This document shows, piece after piece, positions 10,774 to 23,977 of a stretch of 64,000 nt of DNA. Source of the DNA: Caprella mutica (lineage: Eukaryota; Arthropoda; Malacostraca; Amphipoda; Caprellidae); contig CANNZV010000324.1 of the NCBI GenBank assembly GCA_947561585.1, positions 248,001-312,000 on the forward strand, in the 5' to 3' direction. Made by a program: the position numbers and the translations under genes. Every line of letters starts with the position of its first letter. The first letter of the stretch is position 1. The notes under the pieces were generated by a model. The model had not been told where the DNA came from. It searched no databases and worked only from the letters and a program-made list of their open reading frames with translations.

Positions 10774-13700
10774 AAAAGCTCTCAATTACCGAATTGAATA
10801 TTAACTCACTGATAAGAAAAGCAGCAATCCATTACCGCTTGAACTATTCACTCACTGATGAGAAAAGCAGCAATCCATTACCGCTTGAACTATTCACTCA
10901 CTGATAAGAAAAGCAGCAATCCATTACCGCTTGAACTATCCACTCACTGATAAGAAAAGCAGCTCTCAATTACCGAATTGAATATTCACTCACTGGTAAG
11001 AAAAGCAGCAATCCATTACCGAATTGAATATTAACTCACTGATAAGAAAAGCAGCAATCCATTACCGCTTGAACTATTCACTCACTGATGAGAAAAGCAG
11101 CAATCCATTACCGCTTGAACTATTCACTCACTGATGAGAAAAGCAGCAATCCATTACCGCTTGAACTATTCACTCACTGATAAGAAAAACAGCAATCCAT
11201 TACCGCTTGAACTATTCACTCACTGATGAGAAAAGCAGCAATCCATTACCGCTTGAACTATTCACTCACTGATAAGAAAAGCAGCAATCCATTACCGCTT
11301 GAACTATCCACTCACTGATAAGAAAAGCAGCTCTCAATTACCGAATTGAATATTCACTCACTGGTAAGAAAAGCAGCAATCCATTACCGAATTGAATATT
11401 AACTCACTGATAAGAAAAGCAGCAATCCATTACCGCTTGAACTATTCACTCACTGATGAGAAAAGCAGCAATCCATTACCGCTTGAACTATTCACTCACT
11501 GATGAGAAAAGCAGCAATCCATTACCGCTTGAACCATCCACTCACTGATAAGAAAAGCAGCAATCCATTACCGCTTGAACTATCCACTCACTGATAAGAA
11601 AAGCAGCTCTCAATTACCGAATTGAATATTCACTCACTGGTAAGAAAAGCAGCAATCCATTACCGAATTGAATATTAACTCACTGATAAGAAAAGCAGCA
11701 ATCCATTACCGCTTGAACTATTCACTCACTGATGAGAAAAGCAGCAATCCATTACCGCTTGAACTATTCACTCACTGATGAGAAAAGCAGCAATCCATTA
11801 CCGCTTGAACTATCCACTCACTGATAAGAAAAGCAGCAATCCATTACCGCTTGAACTATTCACTCACTGATAAGAAAAGCAGCAATCCATTACCGCTTGA
11901 ACTATTCACTCAATGATGAGAAAAGCAGCAATCCATTACCGCTTGAACTATTCACTCACTGATAAGAAAAGAAGCAATCCATTACCGCTTGAACTATCCA
12001 CTCACTGATGAGAAAAGCAGCAATCCATTACCGCTTGAACTATCCACTCACTGATGAGAAAAGCAGCAATCCATTACCGCTTGAACTATTCACTCACTGA
12101 TAAAAAAAGCAGCAATCCATTACCGCTTGAACTATCCACTCACTGATGAGAAAAGCAGCAATCCATTACCGCTTGAACTATTCACTCACTGATAAGAAAA
12201 GCAGCAATCCATTACCGCTTGAACTATCCACTCACTGATAAGAAAAGCAGCTCTCAATTACCGAATTGAATATTCACTCACTGGTAAGAAAAGCAGCAAT
12301 CCATTACCGAATTGAATATTAACTCACTGATAAGAAAAGCAGCAATCCATTACCGCTTGAACTATTCACTCACTGATGAGAAAAGCAGCAATCCATTACC
12401 GCTTGAACTATTCACTCACTGATGAGAAAAGCAGCAATCCATTACCGCTTGATCTATTCACTCACTGATAAGAAAAGCAGCAATCCATTACCGCTTGAAC
12501 TATTCACTCACTGATGAGAAAAGCAGCAATCCATTACCGCTTGAACTATTCACTCACTGATAAGAAAAGCAACAATCCATTACCGCTTGAACTATCCACT
12601 CACTGATAAGAAAAGCAGCTCTCAATTACCGAATTGAATATTCACTCACTGGTAAGAAAAGCAGCAATCCATTACCGAATTGAACTATTCAATCACTGAT
12701 GAGAAAAGCAGCAATCCATTACCGCTTGAACTATTCACTCACTGATGAGAAAAGCAGCAATCCATTACCGCTTGAACTATCCACTCACTGATAAGAAAAG
12801 CAGCAATCCATTACCGCTTGAACTATTCACTCACTGATGAGAAAAGCAGCAATCCATTACCGCTTGAACTATCCACTCACTGATAAGAAAAACAGCAATC
12901 CATTACCGCTTGAACTATTCACTCACTGATAAGAAAAGCAGCAATCCATTACCGCTTGAACCATCCACTCACTGATAAGAAAAGCAGCAATCCATTACCG
13001 CTTGAACTATCCACTCACTGATAAGAAAAGCAGCTCTCAATTACCGAATTGAATATTCACTCACTGGTAAGAAAAGCAGCAATCCATTACCGAATTGAAT
13101 ATTAACTCACTGATAAGAAAAGCAGCAATCCATTACCGCTTGAACTATTCACTCACTGATGAGAAAAGCAGCAATCCATTACCGCTTGAACTATCCACTC
13201 ACTGATAAGAAAAGCAGCAATCCATTACCGCTTGAACTGTTCACTCACTGATAAGAAAAGCAGCAATCCATTACCGCTTGAACTATTCACTCACTGATAA
13301 GAAAAGCAGCAATCCATTACCGCTTGAACTATCCACTCACTGATAAGAAAAGCAGCAATCCATTACCGCTTGAACTATTCACTCACTGATAAGAAAAGCA
13401 GCAATCCATTACCGCTTGAACTATCCACTCACTGATAAGAAAAGCAGCAATCCATTACCGCTTGAACTATCCACTCACTGATAAGAAAAGCAGCAATCCA
13501 TTACCGCTTGAACTATTCACTCACTGATAAGAAGAGCAGCAATCCATTACCGCTTGAACTATTAACTCACTGATAAGAAAAGCAGCAATCCATTACCGCT
13601 TGAACTATTCACTCACTGATAAGAAGAGCAGCAATCCATTACCGCTTGAACTATTAACTCACTGATAAGAAAAGCAGCAATCCATTACCGCTTGAACCAT

Positions 13701-14780
13701 CCACTCACTGATAAGAAAAGCAGCAATCCATTACCGCATGAACTATCCACTCACTGATAAGAAGAGCAGCTCTCAATTACCGAATTGAATATTCACTCAC
13801 TGATGAGAAAAGCAGCAATCCATTACCGCTTGAATTATTCACTCACTGATGAGAAAAGCAGCAATCCATTACCGCATGAACTATCCACTCACTGATAAGA
13901 AGAGCAGCTCTCAATTACCGAATTGAATATTCACTCACTGATGAGAAAAGCAGCAATCCATTACCGCTTGAACTATTAACTCACTGTTAAGAAAAGCAGC
14001 AATCCATTACCGCTTGAACTATTCACTCACTGATAAGAAGAGCAGCAATCCATTACCGCTTGAACTATTCACTCTCTGATGAGAAAAGCAGCAATCCATT
14101 ACCGCTTGAACTATTCACTCACTGATAAGAAGAGCAGCAATCCATTACCGCTTGAACTATCCACTCACTGATAAGAAAAGCAGCAATCCATTACCGCTTG
14201 AACTATCCACTCACTGATAAGAAAAGCAGCAATCCATTACCGCTTGAACTATCCACTCACTGATAAGAAAAGCAGCAATCCATTACCGCTTGAACTATCC
14301 ACTCACTGATAAGAAAAGCAGCAATCCATTACCGCTTGAACTATCCACTCACTGATGAGAAAAGCAGCAATCCATTACCGCTTGAACTATCCACTCACTG
14401 ATAAGAAAAGCAGCAATCCATTACCGCTTGAACTATTCACTCACTGATGAGAAAAGCAGCAATCCATTACCGCTTGAACTATTCACTCACTGATGAGAAA
14501 AGCAGCAATCCATTACCGCTTGAACTATTCACTCACTGATAAGAAAAGCAGCAATCCATTACCGCTTGAACTATTCACTCACTGATAAGAAAAACAGCAA
14601 TCCATTACCGCTTGAATTATTCACTCACTGATGAGAAAAGCAGCAATCCATTACCGCTTGAACTATCCACTCACTGATAAGAAAAGCAGCAATCCATTAC
14701 CGCTTGAACTATTCACTCACTGATAAGAAAAGCAGCAATCCATTACCGCTTGAATTATTCACTCACTGATGAGAAAAGTC
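10774..14780. repeat. 46-bp satellite array, about 86 copies
   Basis: The unit carries the words GATAAGAAAAGCAGCAATCC, ATTACCGCTTGAACTAT and TCACTCACT. A second unit type replaces CGCTTGAACTAT by CGAATTGAATAT and often GCAATCC by GCTCTCA. The minority units recur in paired blocks: GCTCTCAATTACCG falls at about 10961, 11329, 11605, 12249, 12617 and 13032, spaced 8, 6, 14, 8 and 9 units apart. That is higher-order structure. No long open frame is kept. The array ends abruptly in unique DNA on both sides. Confidence 0.97.
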
Positions 14781-15151
14781 TCTTTGAAAAATAAGCAGTG
14801 ACCTCTAAACACACGTGCCTAGTCTTTTCACTAGTGGTCCGAACGGAAATGACTCTACAAGTGTTTACCAGATAGTCACATATTTGATGTATTTGTTCAG
14901 CTGTGGCAATTTATAATACACATATATATGAAAATCTTTCTATATAGAAAAAAATGGAAGAGAGTACATGTAACCCTCCATATAGTATGAAGAGTATAAT
15001 ATAGTAGAGCATATTTTATGGAAATGATTTTTCCAACGGACAATTTTTATTTATTTATTTTTTTTTTTCAAAAAAATAATATTTTTCTATCAAAAGACAA
15101 GAATAATAAAAAATCTTTACAGAAGAGGAAAATTCCTATTTCTTCTAAATA
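14781..15151. other. AT-rich spacer, no feature seen
   Basis: No supported frame; only homopolymer-rich DNA between the satellite and the first fold-back element. Confidence 0.4.
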
Positions 15152-15426
15152 CAGGGTGACCCACTCACAAAATTAGTGTATTTCAACAACTTTCGAAGGT
15201 ACAGTTTTCTATCAGGTATCATTTTGTTTGTTAAGCCCTTCGCCATCTACAGTTAAATGTTCTAAAGAAATTTATTCATTTTTATTACAACGTCTTAATT
15301 GATGGGTGGTGCAAATGGTCAGAAATCGGACAACGAAGTAAGTTCAAACATTAAAATTATCTTTATTAGACAAAATACCCATTGATAAAAAGAGTTCTAT
15401 TGCTAGGATTTAGTACAGTGGAACTC

Positions 15427-15675
15427 CTGAGTTATGAAGTGATGGTTACTTCATAACTCAGAGCCACTTCATAACTCAGAGCCACTTCATAACTCAGAGC
15501 CACTTCATAACTCAGAGCCACTTCATAACTCAGAGCCACTTCATAACTCAGAGCCACTTCATAACTCAGAGTCACTTCATAACTCAGAGCCACTTCATAA
15601 CTCAGAGCCACTTCATAACTCAGAGTCACTTCATAACTCAGAGTCACTTCATAACTCAGAGCCACTTCATAACTC
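15427..15675. repeat. 18-bp minisatellite with a 14-bp hairpin at its edge
   Basis: About 12-13 copies of CTTCATAACTCAGAGCCA (variant GAGTCA) run from about 15449. At 15427-15461 CTGAGTTATGAAGT and ACTTCATAACTCAG form a perfect 14-bp stem. Because the unit is a multiple of three, the minus strand reads as a SYEVAL/SYEVTL hexapeptide repeat; this looks like a by-product of the repeat and not a gene. Confidence 0.92.
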
Positions 15676-16036
15676 GTGTGCAGTGATAGTTTTCTGTGAT
15701 TAAAATCATAGAGAATTTTTGTCATTGAGAGATAGCTATGGTATAATTCTTATATGAATGTGCACTAATATTTTATACAAAATTGAGGTAATTGAACAAA
15801 TATTAGGTTAATGTTGTGGGAAAACAATATAGCTACTCATTATTGTACAAAAATTAATATATAACATGGTAGTAGTCATTTATGCCTAAATTTAAATCAT
15901 TAACAAAAAATACACATCATTTAAACCTCAAACAATATAGAGAACACAGTTTATACTCAATATATCCGATTTATTGATAACCTAATCTGTATAGTAAATT
16001 TTGCCTTCCTGATTTATATTTTCATATATAATATAC

Positions 16037-16260
16037 TCCATTATAGGATAATACACAATTATAGGTGGTATCCTATATTTGAGAATCATCCTATAATAAT
16101 TATTGGGTATCATCATATAATGGGCTATTACCCTATAATTGGGTACTAACCTATAGTAGAGTATAATCCTATAATAGAGTATCATTCTATAATAGCTAAA
16201 GTATTATTCTATAATAGAGAATTATTCTATAATAGAGTATTATCTTATAATACTCTATCT
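16037..16260. repeat. AT-rich degenerate tandem repeat
   Basis: Repeated CTATAATAGAGTATTATT-like words, about 18 bp each, with many self-complementary CTATAATAG/TATTATAGG pairs. It lies in the loop of fold-back element 1. Confidence 0.75.
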
Positions 16261-16915
16261 TATTCTAGTGGAGAAGATTGCAATAACCCACTATTGTATT
16301 GAAGTTGTAATTTTCATAAAAAACACTTAATTTTTTAATTGCTTGTCATACTTGCATTTTTCATTTTCACTTCTGCAATATGACTTTCACTTGTGCCAAT
16401 TCATTATTCACTTCTGCAAACTTGACTTGGAAAAGGTATAGTTATACCTCAAGAACTATAGTTCTCTATGATTTAAACAAAGAAAACTACTTCATAACTG
16501 AGGTGCATTTCATAATTCAGGTCCTTCATTACTCGAGTGCTTCATAAAATAAACTTCATACCTGAGGAGTTTTACTGTAATTCTATATAACTATTCCTTT
16601 TATGAAATATTGACAATCTGGAGGAAAGTGTTTAAGTACGAAGATGAAGCCCTAGAAACCTAAATAATAGATTTGTTTTTATTAATGGGGATTTTGTCTA
16701 CTAGAGATATTTTTAGTGTTTGAACTTACTTCATTGTCCGTTTCCTGACCATTTGCACCACCCATCAATTAAACCGTTTTAATATTCACAAAAATGAACA
16801 ATAATTTATTAACGAACAAAATGATACTTGAAAGAAAACTGTACATTCAATAGTTGTTGAAATATACGAATTTAAAGTTGGGTTCACTTTTTTGTCGGTC
16901 ACCCTGTACACTGTA

Positions 16916-18370
16916 CAGGGTGGGTCAAAAAAAAAAAAAAAAAAAAACCGGAACCCAACTTTGATTTGATAAATCTCAGAAACTACTAACGTTATGATTT
17001 TTCTGAAATCACCATTGGGGTCGTCTACTTTTTTTACATCAGTGGTGAAAAATTCAAAGCTATTTATTTTTCAATATTCATGCAATGGTGATTATTGAAA
17101 GCGGTGTCGAGAGTAAGCTTGCGCACAAACAGAAAAGTTCACCTTGACAGATCACCTGATTTTGGTGATCACTCAATTGCAAAGATTAGTGCAATAAAGC
17201 GATTGTTTATCACATCAGTTTGCAAATGTCGCACATCGATCGTTATGGCAGCAATGAGAACATGGATTGAATTAGATAAATCGGGAAGAAATGGAGGACA
17301 TGTGTAGGGAGTCTGTAGATAGTGAGGAAGAAATATAGATTAAATATATATTTTAATATTGGTAGTTAATGATATGTTATGAATAGAGCTAGGACATTGG
17401 AGCAGTTTAAATAGAGTACTTGTAGCGCTATAAATGTGCAGTAGGAGCGATAGAAAAGAGCATTTGGAGCACTTATCGGAGCATTCGGAGCACTTATCGG
17501 AGCACTTATCAGGGCATTTGGGAACAGATATTGGAGCATTTGAGGCAGTTATTGAAGTGTCTTGTGCACCGAAAGAAGAGTTTTTGGATGAATTATACAC
17601 AAGAATTATCCTTAATTTTATCCAAAATTAATTCATTTTAAAAAATCGTAATGTAAATATATAAGTATAAGTAAATATATAGGTGAAATACCTTGGTATT
17701 TCACTGTAGCTATATATCTCTCTATCAATATCAAATTCGCATTTTAATCAATTTTTAGTTTCAGTATATATACGAACTAATTAATGGTAATATGAATGAT
17801 GGGGAAAGAAATGAATAAATAAATAAGGCTACCTAAATCAACAGTCTCAGCATTCATTGGCAGATAACTATGTGAAATTAGTTCGATCATGAAAGTTTAA
17901 GCTCTATGAACCATTAAACACACTTGAAGGTACAGTTGTCCACCCGGTAAGAATGATACAGTAATTTGATATTACTCCGTCTTTGTGCGAAATAGAAGTC
18001 AACCAGAGTACTATTTAACATTTTGGGGCGTTTATAGCGTTTGGAGCATAATGGAGCATTATGAGCGCTGGTAGCATTTTACTTATAAATGTTCCAATGT
18101 CCGAGCCTTAGTTATGAATATAAAGAATTATCGTGTTTTTCGGTAACAAAAGAACAATCTTCGTAACTTTATGTTTGTGTGGAAGTATACTTATGACACC
18201 GCTTACTATAATCACTGTAGTATCAATATTGATGTATGAATAGTTTTGACTTTTTCACCATTCTTATGAAAAAAAGACAAACACAGAAGTAATTTTAGAA
18301 AAATCATGACGCTTGTAGTTTCTGCGATATATCAAATTAAAGTAGGGTTCCGTTTTTTTGACCCACCCTG
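16916..18370. mobile_element. Mariner-like fold-back element 2
   Basis: Begins CAGGGTGGGTC and ends in its complement, with TA at 16914-16915 and 18371-18372. The left inverted repeat contains a 21-base A run, then CCGGAACCCAACTTTGATTT, CAGAAACTAC and CATGATTTTTCT-type words; the right end repeats these inverted. Further in, AAGCGGTGTC (about 17100) and GCTAGGACATTGGAGCA (about 17383) are also mirrored near 18200 and 18095. Thus most of the element is fold-back. Tandem GGAGCACTTATC words occur at 17465-17520. No transposase seen. Confidence 0.85.
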
Positions 18371-18399
18371 TATAAGGGGATAATATGCAAAATAATCTT

Positions 18400-21300
18400 A
18401 TTTTTTTATAGTCGTGCCATCGAAAATTTCTTGTGGAATATTAGTATTCTTATGCTTTAGAATACGAGACAGTGACAGAAAATATCAGGGTTCACTGAAG
18501 AGAAGATATAGCAATGGAACGATAGAAATTTATAAAGGGAAAGCACCTATTTTATTACCAAAATCACGCCTTGAACTTAATTTTCTCATATAGTAATTAT
18601 TCCGAGACATCATCACTGTAATTATTTATGTCACTGTTCATTCCAAAAAATGTCATTATTATAGAAAAAGATCTTCAGATAGATATTGTATGAATGTTCT
18701 TCACCGTAAGAGTTCATCCCTAGTGTAATATTATTTGTATTGACTGTAAATAGATATTGTATGAATGTTCTTCACCGTAAGAGTTCATCCCTAGTGGAAT
18801 ATCATTTGTATTGACTGTAAATAGATATTGTATGAATGTTCTTCACCGTAAGAGTTCATCCCTAGTGGAATATCATTTGTATTGACTGTAAATAGATATT
18901 GTATGAATGTTCTTCACCGTAAGAGTTCATCCCTAGTGGAATATCATTTGTATTGACTGTAAATAGATATTGTATGAATGTTCTTCACCGTAAGAGTTCA
19001 TCCCTAGTGGAATATCATTTGTATTGACTGTAAATAGATATTGTATGAATGTTCTTCACCGTAAGAGTTCATCCCTAGTGGAATATTATTTGTATTGACT
19101 GTAAATAGATATTGTATGAATGTTCTTCACCGTAAGAGTTCATCCCTAGTGGAATATTATTTGTATTGACTGTAAATAGATATTGTATGAATGTTCTTCA
19201 CCGTAAGAGTTCATCCCTAGTGGAATATTATTTGTATTGACTGTAAATAGATATTGTATGAATGTTCTTCACCGTAAGAGTTCATCCCTAGTGGAATATT
19301 ATTTGTATTGACTGTAAATAGATATTGTATGAATGTTCTTCACTGTAAGAGTTCATCCCTAGTGGAATATTATTTGTATTGACTGTAAATAGATATTGTA
19401 TGAATGTTCTTCACCGTAAGAGTTCATCCCTAGTGGAATATTATTTGTATTGACTGTAAATAGATATTGTATGAATGTTCTTCACTGTAAGAGTTCATCC
19501 CTAGTGGAATATTATTTGTATTGACTGTAAATAGATATTGTATGAATGTTCTTCACTGTAAGAGTTCATCCCTAGTGGAATATTATTTGTATTGACTGTA
19601 AATAGATATTGTATGAATGTTCTTCACCGTGAGAGTTCATCCCTAGTGGAATATTATTTGTATTGACTGTAAATAGATATTGTATGAATGTTCTTCACCG
19701 TAAGAGTTCATCTCTAGTGGAATATTATTTGTATTGACTGTTAATAGATATTGTATGAATGTTCTTCACCGTAAGAGTTCTTCCCTAGTGGAATATTATT
19801 TGTATTGACTGTAAATAGATATTGTATGAATGTTCTTCACCGTAAGAGTTCATCCCTAGTGGAATATTATTTGTATTGACTGTAAATAGATATTGTATGA
19901 ATGTTCTTCACCGTAAGAGTTCATCCCTAGTGGAATATTATTTATATTGACTGTAAATAGATATTGTGTGAATGTTCTTCACCGTAAGAGTTCATCCCTA
20001 GTGGAATATTATTTGTATTGACTGTAAATAGATATTGTGTGAATGTTCTTCACCGTAAGAGTTCATCCCTAGTGGAATATTATTTGTATTGACTGTATAT
20101 AGATATTGTGTGAATGTTCTTCACCGTAAGAGTTCTTCCCTAGTGGAATATTATTTGTATTGACTGTATATAGATATTGTGTGAATGTTCTTCACCGTAA
20201 GAGTTCATCCCTATAGTGGAATATAATTTTTTTTAAATACATTGCATCTACATATAGTGTATCCATTCATGGAATATTGAAGTGCATTGTTAGTATAAAT
20301 ATTTCCCATGAGAATTGTTGAAATTTTTTGACAAAATAATTCATTTAGTATTTATCCTTCGACTGAAAATTATAAGACCAGAAAGGATTTGTAAGTGTAC
20401 AATGGTTGGACAAAAATGGAAATGTATTGCAACTCTTCTGTGGACTTTAGTTTCATGCAGCTCCTGACTAGCATTGTTTTTGTGGTAACTTGATTCTGTA
20501 GGTAGGTATGCATTTGATGCACCGTGGTCTTGCGAATTGCTCTAAGAATTCGATTTAGAGTCCGACAGAAAGAATAATATTATAGTAATGAAATATTTCA
20601 TAATAAAATATTAAAATAATTTATTTAAAAACATTTACAATAAAATAATATATAAGAATAAAGAATTTGAAACAAAATAGAACTCAAAAAAATGGAACAA
20701 TTTATTTTCCAAAAGTTATTCTTTCGGAAATGAAATACTAATTTTTTTGTGAAATAAGTTAGATTATAGAGAAAAATTAGATAAGATGTTTATCTTCGAA
20801 ATATAACGATTTCTCTTTCAATAAAAACATGTTTAATAGAGAAAAAGATTCAAGAACCACGACAACTAGCTATAAAAATAGATAAACATTTCTCGAAGTA
20901 TATCCTTCTTACTCCAATTCAAACAGATAGTTCTGTCACTTCTGTTGGACAATATAAAAAAATCTCTTACTTCTGATAGACGATATCAAATATTTTTTGA
21001 TTCAAAAGAATGTATTCTTCTGAAGACATTTCTTGTTACACTTTGATCGAAAAGATTTTCCCATGAGATTTAAACAAATGCAGACATACTTTACAATCAT
21101 TGCGATGCGACTTTGCTTTACATTATCAGAAGTTGTTGAAGATTGACAATATTGCTGTGTAACTTCTGGTAGTTTTTGGCTTGAATTATATTGTTGAAAA
21201 GTTGTCATACTGCATTTTTTTTCTTCTTCTTTTTACAATGCAATACCTTACTTAGTTACAAAGTATTTGAATAAGAAATAGGTCAGTGAATATTATAAGA

Positions 21301-22430
21301 TTTTAATGCATTTATTACGGCTCAATAAGACAGGACAAATGAGATAGACGATTTTTGGGACATAAGACAATAATCTAATTCTACAGATGTAGATTCAAAA
21401 TTTTACTTCAAAATCTAAAAGTAAATTTAATTCTACATTTTTGTAGTAGTTTAAATGTTATCATTTTATGGTAAAGAATATGGATGGTTGCAAGATACTG
21501 TAAAAATCAAAATTGCAAATTTTTATATAGTGTCCATAAAAATCAGTCAACATGTACTAGTTGTTTAAAGTTGGTTCTACTGTAAATATTTTTTTTGACA
21601 TTTATTTTCTAGTCAAATGATTTGTTTGTGCAGTACAGGCATCCCCCGCTTTAGTTACCAAATCACGATTAATTATCAGAGAAACAATAGATATATAATT
21701 GTCACTCCTTAATTACACATCTCAGTTTCTATGAGTTATAGAAAGAAAATTTGTTTCAGAGTTAGAGTACTATATAAGTTTATTAACAATAATATACAGT
21801 CTTTAAGCGTTTGTGACTGTGATGAAAGTTTAGAGTCGTGCATTTATTAATTGTTTTAAAATCCATCCATAGCTTAACTCTCACTCAGTATATGTGAGCA
21901 ATTAACAGATACTTAGTTTTCTATACTTATTGTGTTAAATTTAACAAACAGCAATTTTATGCTCTGTGAAATATTTTTGGTAGTAGAGTACTAAGTTCCA
22001 AGATATTGGTAGGTTCTACTATTTCGGACACTTCAGGAAAGAAAATATAATAATGATTATTTAAGTTCTATTCTAACTGAAATTATGGATACCAATTGAG
22101 ATTAAAGTTAAATAATGATTATTATATAAAGATGGAACCGTGCAATATCACGAAACTTACCCTAAAATGGGACATGTTGAATTTCTGAACCAATTGCTTC
22201 TAATAACCTCATCTGGATTATAATTTTGATGTTATTTTTAGTTACCGTGAAATAATCACAAAAAAAATTGTCTCCCTTTTCTATGTCCAGGAACAGTTCT
22301 TATTTCGAAACATGTCTCAAAATAAGAACAACTTTTATTAAAGCGGGTGAACTTACAGCGAGGCCTGCTTGTTTAAAGTTTTACTTGAAATATGCAAATG
22401 TCTCGCCCCCAGGTGGCGTTTTAACTCCTC
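18400..22430 (+). repeat. Flank unit T0, the oldest copy
   Basis: Diverged homologue of T1-T5. GACAGAAAATATCAGGGTTC near 18474 matches 27773; GACAATATTGCTGTGT near 21148 matches 28814; AGGTGGCGTTTTAACTCCTC near 22411 matches 53255. It is split by the 71-bp array at 18681-20217, absent from the other copies. 20218-20860 is A/T-rich and only loosely alignable. Divergence from the other T copies is clearly higher than among them. Confidence 0.75.
18681..20217. repeat. 71-bp tandem array, about 21.6 copies
   Basis: Unit starts AGATATTGTATGAATGTTCT and includes TTCACCGTAAGAGTTCATCC, CTAGTGGAAT and GTATTGACTGTAAAT. Copies are nearly identical; variants sort by position (ATATCATTT in early copies, ATATTATTT later, TTGTGTGAATG in the last four), the pattern left by local duplication. 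Confidence 0.97.
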
Positions 22431-22978
22431 TCAGAGTGTCTCTTTATGCTCAGGTTCTCAGACATTTGATAACAGCTGTTTGCGGCCGAATTTATCCTTA
22501 CTAGGTTGTATCTTCTGCCACCTTCTCTATATTATTAAATGAACGTGTGTTTCAGAGCTCTAAATTCTAAAGGTTTAAAAGTTTGATAAAAGATCGGGGT
22601 GCTTTTAGGTGGGCCCGTGTTTGTCATTTGTGGTGTATGGAACAGTTTCATCATGTTGTCATTTTCGTTTTTGTGTAGTTTCATCATTCATACTTCTTTA
22701 TGAGTTCTGCATATTAAGGTTTTACTTTTTTATAACATTCCCAGTTTTCAATAATTTATGTTCATTTTGGATTGTTATTTATGGCACTAATTGGTAGCTA
22801 TTTAAATATTATTGTCATTTACACAATCGGATCAAAGAAATTTTTTTAAGAGACGTTTTATAACTTTTTCTTGTTATTTATTTTAATTAATGTTAAATCA
22901 AAATCTTGATTTTATGATCAGTATTTCGCTTTTATTTTTGATTTATAAAATAATAATACCCTAAAGCCCCTATCTTAA

Positions 22979-23174
22979 AGGCTGCTTCACACATCACCGA
23001 TATCCGTCCGGCACGTCTCCGTCACTCTCCTCTCAGTGATTCGGTGTAAGCGAAAAGATATATAGTTACTTTAATTACAATGGACACATTCACACAGTAC
23101 CGGCTCTCCTCCGTGATAAAAAATCACTGACCGGTGACGTGCCGGACGGATATCGGTGATGTGTGAAACAGCCT
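22979..23174. mobile_element. 196-bp TTAA-type MITE
   Basis: Ends are AGGCTGCTTCACACATCACC... and its complement (right copy has T for C at the seventh base); inverted repeats extend about 40 bp, with CGATATCCGTCCGGCACGTC. TTAA stands on both sides (22975-22978, 23175-23178). The homologous places upstream of W1 and W2 carry one TTAA and no insert. TTAA duplication is the hallmark of piggyBac-like elements. No coding capacity. Confidence 0.93.
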
Positions 23175-23627
23175 TTAAGCTAATTACCGTTTTACAGGGT
23201 AGTGCTAATGTGTTTATGTTATTCAACTAAGTGTCGTTAGATTTTTCTGGTAGGTAGACTCGTAGGTTTCATTTAAAATCACCTCTTTATTTCCCCCTTA
23301 GATTTTTGAGTTAGACTCGTAGGCTTCGCTCACTATCACCTCTTCAATTTCTTCTTCCATCCGTTAGTGCAGCCACCGGTGCTTGTATCCCTTTTCGTCA
23401 CATTTCATTGCAAGTGACTGCATTCACAGAGTAGTTGTTATGTATTCATTACCATTGTCACAGACGGTGGTAGGTGTCTTAGTTTCGCCTTCTGTTCCGA
23501 AGCAGACGTTAAACACACACTACTTTGAACAATCTAGTTAACAGGTTAGAAAGTATTAGCAATCACATCTACTAACTGATGTTAAAACATGCTCCTATTG
23601 ATTGAAAGATGCTGAATCCTAAGTAGT

Positions 23628-23977
23628 TTGACTGTCAGAATAAACGGGAAGGATTGACTATGTGTTAAAAAAAACACATGTCTTATTTATAAACCTACGG
23701 TACTGTATTTTTAAAAGTTGTTAGTATGTATATATACTAAAATTATGCTTACAAAATTTCAAGTAAAATTATTGAACATATAAAGAGAAATAAATACATA
23801 GGTAAGTTGGGTGGAGTAGTGTGACCTAATCACAGCTCGCGCATGTATCTGTATTTGATGAAAACGGGGACAAATTTGTCACCAAAGTTCAATTAATTCC
23901 ATAATTTACATGAATTGCGCCGATACGCAAGCATTTTTATTCTTTTAAATATAAAAAATATATTTGGTATCTATGTA
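23628..23977 (+). repeat. Interspersed repeat, diverged copy with a gap
   Basis: Same landmarks as the 4.3-4.8 kb and 32.2 kb copies (AGTTTGACTGTCAGAATAAA, CACAGCTCGCGCATGTATCT, ATATATTTGGTAT) but it lacks the central AGAGAGCAGAGCTGTG block. Confidence 0.7.

Larger units (their letters stand above)
15152..16906. mobile_element. Mariner-like fold-back element 1
   Basis: Starts CAGGGTGACC and ends in its complement, flanked by TA at 15150-15151 and 16907-16908, as expected of Tc1/mariner insertions. The inverted repeats run about 290 bp inward; shared words include TTTCAACAACT, ACAGTTTTCT, ATCATTTTGTT, TTGATGGGTGGTGCAAATGG, GTAAGTTCAAACA and CAGTGGAACTCCTGAG (right copy diverged). The middle holds an 18-bp minisatellite and an AT-rich repeat, not a transposase, so it is non-autonomous. 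Confidence 0.85.

Noticed and set aside
10774..14780. CRISPR array
   Set aside because: Units are head-to-tail with no unique spacers, in an animal genome; it is a satellite.
15432..15725. SYEVAL hexapeptide-repeat protein
   Set aside because: The 18-bp unit is a multiple of three by chance; the frame lies in the loop of a fold-back element with no start or flank conservation.
17095..17307. Possible transposase remnant in fold-back element 2
   Set aside because: No DDE/DDD or helix-turn-helix pattern seen; the frame crosses into the inverted arm.
22268..22797. Short plus-strand frames before gene A
   Set aside because: They lie in DNA shared with the W upstream region, where the frames are not kept.
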